Shown one piece after another: positions 11,566-25,757 of a stretch of 64,000 bases of DNA. This DNA comes from Cunninghamia lanceolata (Eukaryota; Streptophyta; Pinopsida; Cupressales; Cupressaceae), in the NCBI GenBank assembly GCA_027924645.1, contig BSBN01000293.1, positions 8,146,501 through 8,210,500 of the forward strand, in the 5' to 3' direction. Under the pieces are notes generated by a model, which ran no database searches, had not been told where the DNA came from, and saw nothing but the letters and a program-made list of their open reading frames with translations. The position numbers were made by a program, and so were the translations under genes. Each line of letters begins with the position of its first letter. Position 1 is the first letter of the stretch.

Positions 11566-14500
11566 TGTTACTAAATTATGTTCACACCTAATTTAGCAAG
11601 CCCTAAGTTGCAATGGTCATGAAATAAACAAAAGAAATTTTTTAAAATGTATGATCAATCAGTTGAATGTATGATGTCTTGGCAAGAGAATAGCAAAGAT
11701 CATTTGTCAGGATAATCTGATAGTCCAATCAGAACTATCAAACCATCCTAACAAGTGAAATTTATCTGATGACAACAGATCAGACAGTTAATGAATGACG
11801 GGAGGTATCTAACTGGTTTTATCTTTCAGGTATTGATATGATTGAATTATTCAAGTAATCACAATTTAGTGTGAAGGGAAGGTATTTTACAAATTGTCAT
11901 ATCATTATCATGTTTTGAACATATGTTTCATATTAGATTTAGTTATTCTATCCTATGCATTTGATTGAAAAAAGTAAACATACATAAATCACTTCCATAA
12001 GATAAAGTAATTGATCGTATTCAAATAAATGTTTAAATGTGTCCCACGCAAGCTGTGGGAGTGACTAAACTGAGCAATGCAAACATTGTGCCAGCTATAA
12101 ATCTGTGGATAAAAGGAAAAGAAAAGAACATATGAGGAAAATGTATATCCATCATTTCCTTTTTGAAGGTTGATCTTCTTGGTTGGTTGTTTGATCTTCA
12201 TGTCTTCATCTTTTGCTCCTGATCAGGACAATGTACCTGCAAAATTGGAGAAAAGCCCTGTTAGAAGCTCTGAATATGGAGATTCTTCATATGCTTTATC
12301 AACAAACATATAAAAATTGCAAACATTATGCATTTGATGTGATTGGATCAAAATCAGACATGTGCAATAAATCAGATTATCATGAGAAAGATCAATCAAT
12401 TTCAAGAGGTATATTTTTATGCTAACTTGTTTGTTCACTATGCAGGTATAGTAAAACTAATGTTGCTGATTTGAATACATATTAAGCATGTGGAGAAAAT
12501 GTGGCTCCCACAAGGGTAGATCCCAGCATGCTTCCTTCTTATTCATTGAAGAAGAATATCATATTGCAATAAATAGAATGTACTATTCAAGAGATGTTAT
12601 GCATTGGAATAGTCAGCACATCAAATGGAGTGAAGTCTTCATAAGAGAAGTGAAGTGAACAATTGCCCCTATAAACTATGCCCACTACAGGAAAGAGCTT
12701 GTTAAAATTAGATATTCATGTCAAAATGCTCCATCACATGCTACAAAATGAGCAGTGGTTTTATTCAAGTGTTGTCAATATGCAAAGAGCAGATGCACAG
12801 GGATGTATGTTACCATAAAAGTTTCATGGAGTAGTCATTATGATTGTCTCATAGACAAAGGATCAAAGAGCATCAACATACAAAGGAAGGAGGAAGAATG
12901 CTGACTTACAAACACCATGTGAGTCTCAGACCTTGTTTCATTTTCCATGGACTTCTCTATATAATGCAACATGTGCAGGTAATGGAGAAACAATTTTGAG
13001 AGAATCTACAAAATTAGCTGAGCAACATTTGACACAGACAGGAAGTATATACCATCAGCATTCGTGTCATCATGACCCCATAGTGAGATAAAGAAACAAC
13101 AAAGAGATATTCCCCATATATAGGAGTATATAGTTTTGTTTCATATATTCATCTAAAGAAGGATATAGTCATATAAAGATACACAATCATATGCTTTATG
13201 CATAGAAAGAGCAGCTATGTTCTAATGAATAATGATACATTCTGTTACAATTGTACTACAATATTTTTATGCCAATTGCTTCATCAATTTAAAGCCATAT
13301 ACAAAAGTGGAACAACATGAAGTAAAAGTACATTTGATAGAGATAAAATAAAATGGAACATCATACAGCCATAACATTTTTATGCTAGAATGGAACAACA
13401 ATGAAGTTACAATCATAGCTATAGGAGGTAGCATATAAAAGGATTAGTTTCTAAGTGTTCATATCATGTAAAAGGTAAAGAATCATAGAGCTATAGGAAT
13501 ATATTACCACATCCAAATGTATCAGTTGCAAGAAGAAGACACAGTTTTATAAGAAATAATTTCTTGCATACATCAAAGTGACAGTCAAAGAAAGAAACAA
13601 AAGAATAAAAATTTTGTATGTTTTTACTTTCTTCAGATTTCAAATGGATAGGCCAAGTTTTGTCAATCTGAATGCATATCATTTTTTGAAACCCCTGTGG
13701 TTTCTTACAGAGAGTTCTTTTTCTTCTCAAAGAGATGAAGATGAAGAAGGAGCATAGTTAAGGCCGCAGCCAAAAGATGGGGTTTTCTTTGAAAAAATGT
13801 AAACCCATGTTACATTTTCAAACCCTTATTTTTCTCTTGTTTGCGAAAGAAGTTTAATCAATAAAAGAAGATATAGAGGGTAGGGGTCATAGCTAGAAGA
13901 GGCTTTTCCTACAATAGAATACAAACCCTCAACTCATTTTTGTTCAAACCCTTATGTATTCTCGAAATACAGAAGAAGAAAAGTTGAAGAAAGAATATAT
14001 AGAGCATGGCCGTAACAGAGAGAGCTTTTCCTTCAAAGAAATCAAAGACCCACATCATTTTTTTTCAAACCCTTGACAGAAGTAACACATATATAATTGA
14101 AAGAATGCAAATGGTAAAACAAAGATGGAACATTACCTTATATTCTTTCAGAGAGGAGAAGCTATAGGTCGTGGGCCTTTATTTCTTTGAAACCCTTCAA
14201 AATTACAGATGGAGACAGTTGCCAGCCAAAAGAATCCAGAGATATAAAGAAGATACAGTAAGAAATGGAAAGTGAAACTCATATAATGCTTGGACGACCA
14301 TATAGAAGTGGCCAAAAAGAAAGTTAAATGATAGAAAAATCAAAGAAAATGGTTTATTTATTTACATAGAGATCTCACCTTCCATTTTTTACCAGAAATG
14401 CAAAGAAAATTGACCAAAGAAGCCTAAGATTTGCAGAGAAAGATGAAAACTATCAAACCCTAGTGGTCGGTCGAGAGTTGCAGAGAGAAAAGTCCAAGCA

Positions 14501-16414
14501 ATAGCAAATGCAAAATGATTGATTTTAGGGTTCAAAAGCTTCTTTTGATCGATGGTGTTTTTTCTTTTCCTCAGTTTCTTTTTTGACTTCTAAAAAGAAA
14601 TCATTTATCTTATCTAATCTCGTGGTCAAGACTTGTTAAAGTCTAATGACCTAAAGATTAAGCCATAGGGGCCATGAGGTGAGACTTTTCATTCTTTTTC
14701 ATTTGATTTTCTTTTTCAAAAGTCAAAAATGCAAATCATAACAAGGTAAGGTTAAATACCTTTGTTCCCTTTTCCATAATGATCAACTATACAAAGAAAG
14801 GTCGAAGTGCCTTATACAACATGGAGATCAAGTCGAAAGTCAAGATACCTTATGCATTTCAAAATGCATGTGCCATTTAAAGTCAACAAAATAATTCAAG
14901 GGCATGGAGAAATAAGATAGATAAGGTAAATGCAATATGAAGTCAAGTGATAGCAAGGGTTGAAGCAGTAATAAGGTAATGATGCATGAGAAGTCAAAAG
15001 TGGTATTGATGTAATTATGCATGGTACATGGAGTGATAAGGTGGTATTAATGAATTTATCATTCTTTTGATGATGCATAATGTAATTTGTATGAGATGAA
15101 TTATTTGATGCATGGGAGTTATAAGGAGAGGAATATTTTTTTTATTTGCATGCATGATGACCTATTTCTTTTGGCATCATTGATAATGCAATCATGCAAA
15201 ATTTGTAATCCAAGATGGAGATATAAGGTGTTGTTATTTTTTTCATCCATTCTTGCATGATTTTACAAACTATAAATAATGTAAACAAATAATAAAGTAA
15301 TATCATTATAAATTACTTTATTATTTTGTCAGAAGTTGTAAATCAAGGACATTAGACAAAGCGTAATTCATAATAGAGTAATCATGCAAATAATTACTTT
15401 ATTCTTTGCCCACATCATTGACACATGTATAATCATGTAAAAATAGAGGAGTTGAGTTAACTAAAGACTTTGGGGTCTTTTTAAATGGTTTGGAGGACAA
15501 ATTGGAGAGTGTTGGTGAACCTTTTGGGTCAAACACATGGAGAGAAGCAGGTTGGAGCTACATTTGCTCAATTTTGGGCAGTTTTAGCCCTTAATTTTAG
15601 GAATTTCATTGTTTGCTTGTGGATCAAATTAGAGAGCTTATTTTTAGAGGTAGTTGATTGTAGTTGATTTTTCTAGGCGTCTTGAAGAGAGCAAACTATA
15701 TATTGTAAGAAACACTTAGGTTTTTCTAGTTCTTGCTATTTTGCTCTTTACACTTTGAGAGAGAAAGAGGTTTTGTAACTCATTTATTTGCAAATTTATA
15801 GAGATTATTGTAGGTTATAGGTTCTATACTTTATTTTTACATAATTATTTTCCTTTATTTTTTAGCTTGATCAAGTATTTACCTTCCCATTAATGTAGCC
15901 TTTATGAGTGATTTGATGAGATTTTATTGTGTTTAAACATTAGAACCTTTAAAATCATTGTCTCATTTGTAATTGCATGTGTTAGACAACATTGAAAATC
16001 ATAGGTGTTAGGCTACGCAATTGGAGAATCTTTCTTTAATGTTGTGAAAAACTCCTTTCCTTCAAACAGAAATATTTTCTAGCCTTCCTTTGAAACATTT
16101 TTGTGATCCATTAGCTGAAAGTGGTTTGTGTGGATAGATTTTCTGAGATCTATTGTGAGTTAGATTGCCCAAGTTTTCCATCATTTTAAGTGCATCACCA
16201 TACCTTTTACACTTTTTTATTGCTTTCAGAAAGATCCATTTACCCTTTTCCACATCAAAGTCATAGATCCAATTGAATATTTTAAGGGAACTAGCCAATA
16301 ATCTGGAGGTTCAAACTCGACATAGGTCACCCACAACCCGAGTTTGATCCCATGTTACACATGATTGCTGAGCTTCACAACTCTGCATAACAGGTGCAAT
16401 CCTACTCGTCAACA
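11566..16414 (+). repeat. 5' LTR, 4.85 kb
   Basis: Starts TGTTACTAAA and ends CTCGTCAACA. Near the 3' end there is a TATA-like CTATATATTG (about 15695) followed by a CT- and GA-rich leader, probably the promoter and R region. Close to the end, CAAACTCG and CGAGTTTG (16310-16350) can form a stem. No coding frame is recognised. Confidence 0.85.
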
Positions 16415-19066
16415 ATTTTTGGCACGTTCGGTGGGACTTTGAACTAATTTTCAATTAAAAAAGACTTATTATTGCTATTGTTTTGGTATGACCAGCAGTT
16501 AATATAGCCTTTTTAGAGGTTTTATTTCAAAATACCTGGTGACTCTAACTTTCTGGTTTGAATAGATCAGATTTTTGTAGCCTATGAAAAGAATTTCACA
16601 AGATCATCTTTCAGTTGTTTTCCAACGTTTTGAATGAGTAAACATGTCTATCCTTCATGGAAACATGTCATATCATCCATCATATCATGAAAATGCTGCT
16701 AATCCTCCATCTTATCAACCATATCAGATCAGCCATGCTACTAGTTTTATCCCAAATAGCTATGGAACAACAATATATCAACATGCTCAATAGGCTTACC
16801 ACCCACCTACCCTAGTTTAGCCTTGTTGGTAACCTATACATAAACCAAATTAGCTTCAAGAGTATGCAAAGAGGGAGATTACAAGCATAAAGAGTATGTC
16901 ACTTGACCTTAATAACACATTGCTAGAAATCAATAAGCAGATAAAAGAAATCAAGAAGGAGCAAGAGTATGAGCAGCAACAAGAAGAGATGGATTATCAA
17001 GCTTATCTTCATGAGAAGGAGTTGGAGGCACAAAAGATACAATTTGAAGGTCTTAGGAGGGAGATAGAAAAAAAAGAGAAGTAGATGAATCTTTTGCTTG
17101 CACAAGTATAAAGGCACAGGATCCAGACAACTGCATTCATTCTAGATCAGCCTATTCAAAATAAGGTTAGTAGGTACCAAATTGCAAGTTTTAGAAGTTT
17201 TGATTTTGCTCAGGAACCTATTTGTATTCAAAATTAGTTAATTAGTCCTCAGTATCAGTCACATCAAGTACTTGAACCAAGTCATCATAGTCTTGAGCAA
17301 CCATGGCAGCCTTCTTGGACCAAATATCCTGATTATAAAATGCCAAATCTTGTTAAGGTTACCTCTCCCATACCAATCCAAAATTAGTAAGGGGAAGAGG
17401 TAGTAAAACCTAAACCAATCAAGATTCCAAGTTTCAACCCAACAGCTGAAGTTTATTGCAGTCCTTCTTGTCCCACCAAATAAAAAAAATAGATGTAGAG
17501 CAAGAGGTTACTATTGTTTTTACTGTGTCCCCAGCTGAAAATAAGCATAATGCATATGAAGAGGATGCTGGTTCAAATTTGGCACTCAATCCTTTGCATT
17601 TCAATTCATTTGAAAAGTTTTCTAATGTTGTTTATAAAATGAATGAAAGTAGAGTACAGAGGTCACAAGGTGAAAGTCTTCTATTGCAAAGATAGAATGC
17701 CCAACTTCCATTGGAGAAAGCCCCATGTGAAGAGGAAGACCTGGTTTCTTTGTTTGATCAGCTACCTACTTTTATTGAACCAAATGAGGAAAGCATACCA
17801 ATAGCAGTTGCAGAACAACAAGAAGAAATCAAACAGTATGAGGAGTTGCTATTTGAAGCTAAACAGTCTAACAAGGTGATCTTGGATCAATTAAAAAAGT
17901 GTGAAGGAAAACCTATCATGCAACTTACATAGCTAGTTCAGAGCTATTATGAGGTAATAAATAGTCCTCTTTTACCAAAAATTCAAGAGGAATGTGATGA
18001 AGTTTCATTTTGGGATGGTCTTGAGTCCTTTGTGTCAAATTTAGATGGCAAACAAGATCATATTGACCATGTTTTTGTAAAATAAATAGAGGTTGAGTCT
18101 CATGAGCTAGCTAATTTATTTGATAAACTTTTTGAATTTATGGATGAAAATAAAGATATCACATGCATCCTAACATCTATGCCTAGTATTGAACAACTAG
18201 ATGATATACCTCATATGGATTCAGTGCAAGATTATCAGTTAGATGAGAGCATGTTTTTAGGTATCATAGAAGTTTTTTGTTCTAACATTAATGATCAACT
18301 AGTGTCAATTGAACTAGCAGTATATGATTAGCCTATTCAAGTCAAAGAGGCAAGTATTCCTTCATCTCATTCATGTGGGCTAATTCTTTCAAATCAAGTT
18401 GAAATTGCAAGAGAAAATAGGACAACAAATCTTAATAAAGAGAACAGGAGTATTTACCAAAAGTTCATCATTGCAAGAGGGTGTCCCATCAGGGATTTAG
18501 TTGACAGAGATCTTGAAAGGGAGATATAGATTTCTGTTGTACCTAAAGAGGAGATTGTAGCCCTTGAACAATAGAGTGAGATCATCAATTCAGCTCATAA
18601 CATAAATGTCAATGATCAGGTTTAGATGGTGAATGAGTTTTCTTTTATTCTTCAAAGGGTTTTACAACAATCTATAAGGTATGTCCTTATGAATCATATC
18701 TTATTAGTAGCAAATCAGCTAGCAGATCATCCTTCCTTAATCAGAAAGGGAAGTTATTTTACAAAGCTAGTTAATGGGTTTGTTTGACCAACTTTAATGG
18801 TTGGTTAGTGTAGGGTAGAGTAGGATTTCAGTTTAGTATTTCATTTTCTAAGAAGTGCACATGCACGTTTTGCTGGCCATGTCCTAAATAGGTCAGAATA
18901 GTTTCAATTTCATTTTTTGTTTTGCCACCATTATTTTCTATCAGTTTGAGTTACAAGAGGTTTTACAAGGTTTTAGGCAAGAAAATACTCATATGCCTAA
19001 TGGAATTGCAAGGCTACTAGTTTTGTTTTGTTTAGCAGGCAAACACCCCTGAGAGGTCACCAAAAA
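16415..19066 (+). mobile_element. Interior of the LARD-like element, possible gag remnant
   Basis: Begins with ATTTTTGGCACGTTCGGTGG, placed like a tRNA primer-binding site directly after the LTR; I cannot say which tRNA. The interior holds short open frames broken by stops (16896-17084, 17456-17695, 17711-17932, 18140-18331). The first encodes a Lys/Glu/Gln-rich stretch likely to be coiled coil (ending about residue 62), and others are acidic, Asp/Glu-rich. No zinc knuckle or pol motif is seen. The purine-rich GAGAGG...CAAAAA just before 19067 could be a weak polypurine tract. Confidence 0.6.
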
Positions 19067-22000
19067 TGTTACTAAATTATGTTCGAACCTAATTTAGCAA
19101 GACCTGAGTTGTAGTTGTCATGAAAGAAATAAAAGAAATTTTTTAAAATGTATGATCAAACAGTTGAATGTATGATGTATTGGAAGAGAACATCAAAGAT
19201 CATTTGTTAGGATAATCTGACAGTCCAATCAGAACTGTCAAACCACCCTGACAAGTGAAATTTATCTAATGACAAGAGATCAGACAGTCAATGAATGATG
19301 GGAGATATTTAACTAGTTTTATCTTTTAGTTATGATATGATTGAATTATTCAAGTAATCACAATTCAGTGTGAAGGGAAGGTATTTTACAAACTGTCATA
19401 TCATTATCATGTTTTGAACATATGTTTCATATCAGATTCAGTTATTCTATCCTATGCATTTGATTCAAAAAAGTAAACATACACAAATCACTTGCATAAG
19501 GTAAAGTAACTGATCATATTCAATGAAATGTTTAAATGTGTCCCACACAAGCCATGGGAGTGACTAAACTAAGCAATACAAACATTGTGCAAGCTATACA
19601 TCTATGGATAAAATGAAAAGACAAGAACATATGAGGAAAATGTATATCCATCATTTCCTTTTTGAAGGTTGATCTTCTTGATTGGCTGCTTGATCTTCAT
19701 GTCTTCATCTTTTGCTCCTAATCAGGACAGTGTACATGCAAAATTGGAGAAAAGCCCTGTCAGAAGCTCTGGATATGTAGATTCTTCACATGCTTTATCA
19801 ACAGACATATAAAACTTGCAAACATTATGCATTTGATGTGATTGGATCAAAATCAGACATGTTTAATAAATCAGATCATCATGAGAAAGATCAGTCAACT
19901 TCAAGAGGTATGTTTTTATGCTAACTTGTTTGTTCACTGTGCAGGTATAGGAAAAGTAATGTTGTTGATTTGAAGACATATTAAGCATGTGGAGAAAATG
20001 TGGCTCCCACAAGGGTAGAGCCCAACATGCTTCCTTCTTATTCATTCAAGAAGAATATCATATTACATTAAACAAAATGCACTATTATAGAGATGTTATG
20101 CATTGGAATAGTTAGCACATCAAATGGAGTGAAGTCTTCATAAGAGAAGTGAAGTGAGAAGTTGCTCCTATAAACTATGCCCACTATAGGAAAGAGCTTG
20201 TTAAAATTAGATAATCATGTCAAAATGCTCCATCACATGCTACAGAATGAGTAGTGGTTTTATTCAAGAGTTGTCAATATGCAAAGAGCATATGCACAGG
20301 GATGTATGTTTGCCATAAAAGTTTCATCGAGCAGTCATTATGACTGTCTCATAAACAAAGGATCAAAGAGCGTCACCATATAAAGGAAGGAGGAAGAATA
20401 CTCACTTACAAACACCATGTGAGTCTCAAACCTTGTTTCATTTTCCATGGACTTCACTATATAAGACAACATGTGTAGGTAATGGAGAAACAATTTTGAG
20501 AGAATCTACAAAATCAGCTGAGCAACATTTGACATAGACAGAAAGTATATACCATCAAGCATTCATGTCATCATGACCCCATAGTGAGATAAAGAAACAA
20601 CAAAGAGATATTCCCCATATAGGAGTATACAGTTTTGTTTCAGATATTCATCAAAAGAAGAATATAGTCATATAAAGATAGACAGTCATATGCTTTATGC
20701 ATAGAAAGAGCAGCTATGTTCTAATGAATAATGATGCATTCTGTTACAATTGTACTACAATATTTTTATACCAATTGCTTCAGCAATATAAAGCCATATG
20801 CAAAAGTGGAACAACCTAAAGTAAAAGTACATTTGACAGAGATAAAAGAAAATGGAATAGCACACACCATAACATTTTTATGCTAGAATGGAACAACAAT
20901 GAAGTTACAATCCTAGCTAAATGAGGTAGCATATAAAAATATCAGTTTCTAAGTGTTCATATCATGTAAAAGGTAAAGAATCATAGAGCTACAGGAATAT
21001 ATTACCACATCCAAGTGTATCAGTTGCAAGAAGAAGAAGACATAGTTTTATAAGATACAATTTCTTGCATACATCAAAGTGACAGTCAGAGAAAGAAACA
21101 AAAGAATAAAAGTTTGGTATGTTTTTACTTTCTTTAGATTTCAAATGGACAGGCCCAGTTTTGTCAATCTAAATGCATATCATTTTTTGAAACCCCTGTG
21201 GTTTCTTACAGAGAGTTCTTTTCCCACTCAAAGAAATCAAGATGAAGAAGGATCACAGTTAAGGCCGCAGCCAAAAGATGGGGCTTTCTTTGAAAAAATG
21301 AAAACCCATGTTACATTTTCAAACCCTTGTTTTTCTCTTGTCTGAGAAAGAAGTTTAATAAAGAAAAGAAGATATAGAGGGTAGGGGCCATATCTAGAAG
21401 AGGCTTTTCCTACAATAGAATACAAACCCTCAACTCATTTTTGGTCAAACCCTTATGTATTCTCGAAATGTAGAAGAAGAAAAGTTGAAGAAAGAATATA
21501 CAGAGCATGGCCGTAACAGAGAGAGATTTTCCTTCAAAGAAATCAAAGATGCATATCATTTTTTTTTCAAACCCTTGATAGATCTAACACATATATAGTT
21601 GAAAGAATGCAAATAGTGAAACAAAGATGGAACATTGCCATATATTCTTTAAGAGAGGAGAAGCTACAAGCCGTGGGCCTTTATTTCTTTGAAACCCTTA
21701 AAAATTACAGATGGAGATAGTTACCAGCCAAAATAATCTAGAGATATATAGAAGATATAGTAAGAAATGGAAATTGAACTCATATCATGCTTAGATGACC
21801 ATATAGCAGCGGCCAAAAAGAAACTTAAATGACAGAAAAAACAAAGAAAATGGTTTATTTCTTTACACATAGATCTCACCTTCCATTTTTTTACCAGAAA
21901 TGGAAACAAAATCGACTAAAGAAGCCCAAGATTTGCAGAGAAAGATGGAAACCATCAAACCCTAGCCACTGGTCAAGAGTTATAGAGAGAAAAGTCCAAG

Positions 22001-23896
22001 CAATAGAAAATGCAAAATGATTGATTTTAGGGTTCGAAAGCTTCTTTTGATCAATGGTGTTTTTTCTTTTCCTCAGTTTCTTTTTTGACTTCTAAAAAGA
22101 AATCATTTATCTTATCTAATCCTATGGTCGGGACTTGTTAAAGTCTAATGACCTAATGATTAAGCCACAGGGGCCATGAGGTGAGACTTTTAATTCTTTT
22201 TCATTTGATTTTCTTTTGCAAAAGTCAAAAATGTAAATCATAACAAGGTAAGGTTAAATACCTTTGTTCCTTTTTCCATAATGATTGACTATACAAAGAA
22301 AGGGCAAAGTGCCTTATACAACATGGAGATCAAGTCAAAAGTCAAGATACCTTATGCATTTCAAAATGCATGTGCCATTTAAAGTCAACAAACTAATTCA
22401 AAGGCATGGAGAAATAAGATAGATAAGGTAAATGCAATATGAAGTCAAGTGATAGAAAGAGTTGAAGCAGTAATAAGGCAATGATGCATGAGAAGTCAAA
22501 AGTGGTATTGATGTAATTATGCATGGTGCATGGAGTGATAAGGTGGTATTAATGCATTTATCATTCTTTTGATGATGCATAATGTAATTTGCATGAGGTG
22601 ACTTATTTGATGTATGGGAGTTATAAGGAGAGGAATATTTGTTTCTTTGCATGCATGATGACCTATTTCTTTTGGCATCATTGATAATGCAATCATGCAA
22701 AATTTGTAATCCAAGATGGAGATATAAGGTGTTGTTATTTTTGTCATCCATTCTTACATGATTTTATAAACTATAAATAATGTAAACAAATAATAAAGTA
22801 ATACCATTATAAATTACTTTATTATTTTGTCACAAGTCGTAAAATCAAGGAGATTAGACAAAGTGTAACTCATAATAGAGTAATCATGGAAATAATTACT
22901 TTATTCTTTGCCCACATCATTGACACATGTATAATCATGGAAAATAGAGGACTTGAGTTAACTAAAGACTTTGGGGTCTTTTTGCATGGTTTGGAGGACA
23001 AATTGGAGAGTTTTGTTCAACCTTTTGGGTTGAACACATGGAGATAAGTAGTTTGGAGCTATTTTTGTTCAATTTTGGGCAGTTTTAGCCCTTAATTTTA
23101 GGGATTTCATTGTGTTCTCATTGATCAAATTAGAGAGCTTATTTTTAGAGGCAGTTGACTGCAATTGATTTTTCTAGGCCTCTTGGAGAGAGCAAACTAT
23201 ATATTGTAAGAAAAACTTAGGTTTTTCTAGTTCTTGCCTTTTTGCTTTTTACACTTTGAGAGAGAAAGAGGATTTGTAACTCATTTATTTGCATATTTAT
23301 AGATATTACAGTAGGTTATAGGTTCTATACTTTATTTTTATGCAATTATTTTCCTTTATTTTTTATCTTGATCAAGTATTTACCTTCCCATTAATGCAGC
23401 CTTTATGAGTGATTTGATGAGATTTTATTGTGTTTAAACATCAGAACCTTTATTTGTACTTACATGTGTTATATAACATTGAAAATCACAGGTCTTAGGC
23501 TGTGTAATTGGAGAATCTTTCTTTTATGTTGTGAAAAACTGCTTTCCTTCAAACAAAAATATTTTCCAGCCTTAGAAACATTTTTGTGATCAATTTGTTA
23601 AAAGTAGTTTGTGTGGATAGATTTTCTGAGATCTATTGTGAGTTAGATTGCTCAAGTTTTCCATCATTTTTAGGTGCATCACCATACCTTTTACAGTTTT
23701 TTATTGCTTTCAGAAAGATCCTTTTACCCTTTTCTACATCAAAATCATAGATCCAATTGAATATTTTAAGGGAACCAGCCCATAATCTAGAGGTTCAAAC
23801 TCGACATAGGTCACCCACAGCCTAAGTTTGATCCCATGTTACATAGGATTGCTAAGCTTCACAACTCTGTAACGGGTGCAATCCTGCTCGTCAACA
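19067..23896 (+). repeat. 3' LTR, 4.83 kb
   Basis: Direct repeat of 11566-16414, slightly shorter through small indels. It ends CTCGTCAACA and is followed by the second GTAAT (23897-23901). Confidence 0.85.
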
Positions 23897-24073
23897 GTAA
23901 TTTCTATATATTAATGTCTATACTTTTTTTTGTAACAGCTATAGATCCATGAACAACTAAATAGGAGGAGCAACCCTTAGGTTTGTAGTAGACCACCCTC
24001 ATATGTCTCTCCATCCCCTCAAAGATCAAAGACTGTCTGTGATCTATTCTCTTCACCCAACAGAGGGGAATGA

Positions 24074-25757
24074 CATTTTATTGTGTTCCTTTGTTGTATG
24101 CGTATATGGCATTTGTGGAAATATATTTTGTATTGCATATAGTTGATATTGCATGCCTATATGGAATTCTTGTAAGCGTATATGACTATTTCGTATATAT
24201 GTTATACTTATATCGATAGATATTGATGTATGCCTATATGGATATTTGGTTAATACAAATCATTTTTGTTGATAATTATGTAATATGGATAGGTGCAGTG
24301 TAGATCATTTTGTATGCCTCTAGGTTTCAAAGTTTAATTGTTAAAGAATCCATCCCAATTGATGATAAGAGAATTTGAGTTTTGGGTTGAAAGTTTTAGT
24401 CTCTCAAAACTATACATGCCCGAGAAAATAGAGAAAGGAAGATTGGTTAAATGGATAAATAGAAAGCAAGTTTTTTTGTTTACATCATGATCTACATACT
24501 ATTGAACAAGCTTTCATGTTAGCCTTAGTCACTCACATAGCAATGTACAACCTCGTGCATAAGTCCTTACATCATGTGCCACCTAAATAATGCCACTTGA
24601 TCCAACACAAAGTTCTTGGTTCCTTGTACCATGCATAATCCACATAGTGATAGGAATCATTGTGTGCAACTCAAAAGACACCCTATAAATCTTACACAAC
24701 CCTTTGGATCATGTGCCATTTGCACAACACTAAGGATCATGTCTCATAGTTTCACAAACAAATCTATCTAATTTTGCAAGTGAGCAAGGGGATATTGCAA
24801 TTCCCTATGTTCCAAAAGGATGTTCTTATGGTTGCTTCTTGGTATGTTGATCCATATTCTTTATGAGTTGCTTAATTGAAATATTTCTTAATTCCTTGTT
24901 ATTATACCATATTGGGATGCAAAGATTATGTTTGTTGTCTTGAATAATATAGTCAAAATCATATGATTATGAGCACTTGATGACCATGGTGGTTATTAAA
25001 TGTAATTCCTCTTGCATATAAGGTGAGGTTATGAGAGTACGTTGAGTCTTACTTAATTTGAGTATGCAACATAACATTGGGGCTATAGGCTTCCATAAGT
25101 CATCAGTAATCCCTTTGAGAATGTGGTTAATATTACAAATGTATACTTTGCATCTCACCATGTTAATATGTATCATGTGATCACATTTACCAACTTGACT
25201 CTAATTCCATAAAGCAATTCCCTACCCAAAAACTTGTTAAGCTTGAAAGCCTTGTTACAACATTGTATTGATCTCGGAGAAGGTTGCATACCACTACCCC
25301 AACTCTTTGCAAGATTTCTATGAAATATGATAAGCAAGATAGGTGCAATGTAGATCATTACATAATGATAGATCCATGAAATGTAAAGGGTTTCAAATAC
25401 CATAGAAGTCTAAGTTCAAGTCTAATAACACAGTGACCTAAAGGTGGAAGAAGATAAGGGTTGAACAACATGGATATGACAACATGAAGATGATATTAAG
25501 GTTTAGGAGAGTAGCCTAATAGAGGTCTATTTCAAGCCTAATAGGGGTCTAAGATTGCAGTGATGGAACAATGCATTAAAGGACTAAAACAAACCCTATA
25601 GAGATAGTACTAGAGAACAAAGTCAAGGTGAACCAAGATAAAAGAACAAGTAATTCATATATATGACTATGTTGACTATTAGAAAAAGTATATTAACAAC
25701 CATAAGATGCATGTTGACATGTGAAGACTATAATAGTTATAGCAAAGATAATGTGTG
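24074..25757. other. 3' flank of accessory gene, then unassigned sequence
   Basis: 24074-24275 is homologous to element 2 (59090-59296) and contains four spaced copies of a GYVTATATGG motif (near 24110, 24155, 24180 and 24235), possibly part of the 3' UTR. From about 24290 to 25757 no gene or repeat is recognised. The phrase ATAGGTGCARTGTAGATCATT occurs at about 24290 and again at about 25341, which may mark the borders of an insertion. Confidence 0.4.

Larger units (their letters stand above)
11566..23896 (+). mobile_element. Large-LTR retrotransposon without pol (LARD-like), 12.3 kb
   Basis: Two direct repeats of ~4.8 kb, both starting TGTTACTAAATTATG and ending CTCGTCAACA, flank a 2.65-kb interior. 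The TG...CA ends and the perfect 5-bp duplication make the borders firm. The interior has only short open frames, with no protease, reverse transcriptase, RNase H or integrase motif. The size pattern (LTRs longer than the interior, no pol) fits the large retrotransposon derivative class, which moves with enzymes from autonomous relatives. The LTRs differ by several percent, about 10% in the first 160 bases compared by eye, so the insertion is old. It sits in the last intron of the accessory gene, in the same orientation as that gene. Confidence 0.85.
8025..24073 (+). pseudogene. Accessory gene of the transposon, seven exons, decayed (element 1)
   Basis: Same gene as at 59297-61399 in element 2. 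Exons: 8025-8047, 8135-9140, 9238-9303, 9395-9457, 11249-11341, 11456-11521 and 23939-24073. Exons 4-7 have exactly the same lengths as in element 2 (63, 93, 66, 135 nt), all introns after exon 2 are phase 0 with GT-AG borders, and both copies end in a TGA at the same place. The product is not recognised. It has a proline-rich N terminus (from 8147), a conserved middle region with FPIHWCNN and HPPCNN motifs (about 8580-8680), and a small CxxC motif (PHTCQVCG, near 9000). Stops and a frameshift near 8440 show it is broken, and the exon 1 to exon 2 frame no longer fits. The last intron (11522-23938) is 12.4 kb because of a nested LTR retrotransposon. Confidence 0.7.

Noticed and set aside
16300..16350. 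A tRNA gene, suggested by GGTTCAAACTC (B-box-like) near the LTR end
   Set aside because: No cloverleaf or A box at the right distance. The segment instead forms a CAAACTCG/CGAGTTTG stem within the LTR.
11566..23896. Two tandem segmental duplicates instead of LTRs
   Set aside because: TG...CA ends, a primer-binding-site-like sequence after the first copy and a perfect 5-bp GTAAT duplication outside both copies fit LTRs.
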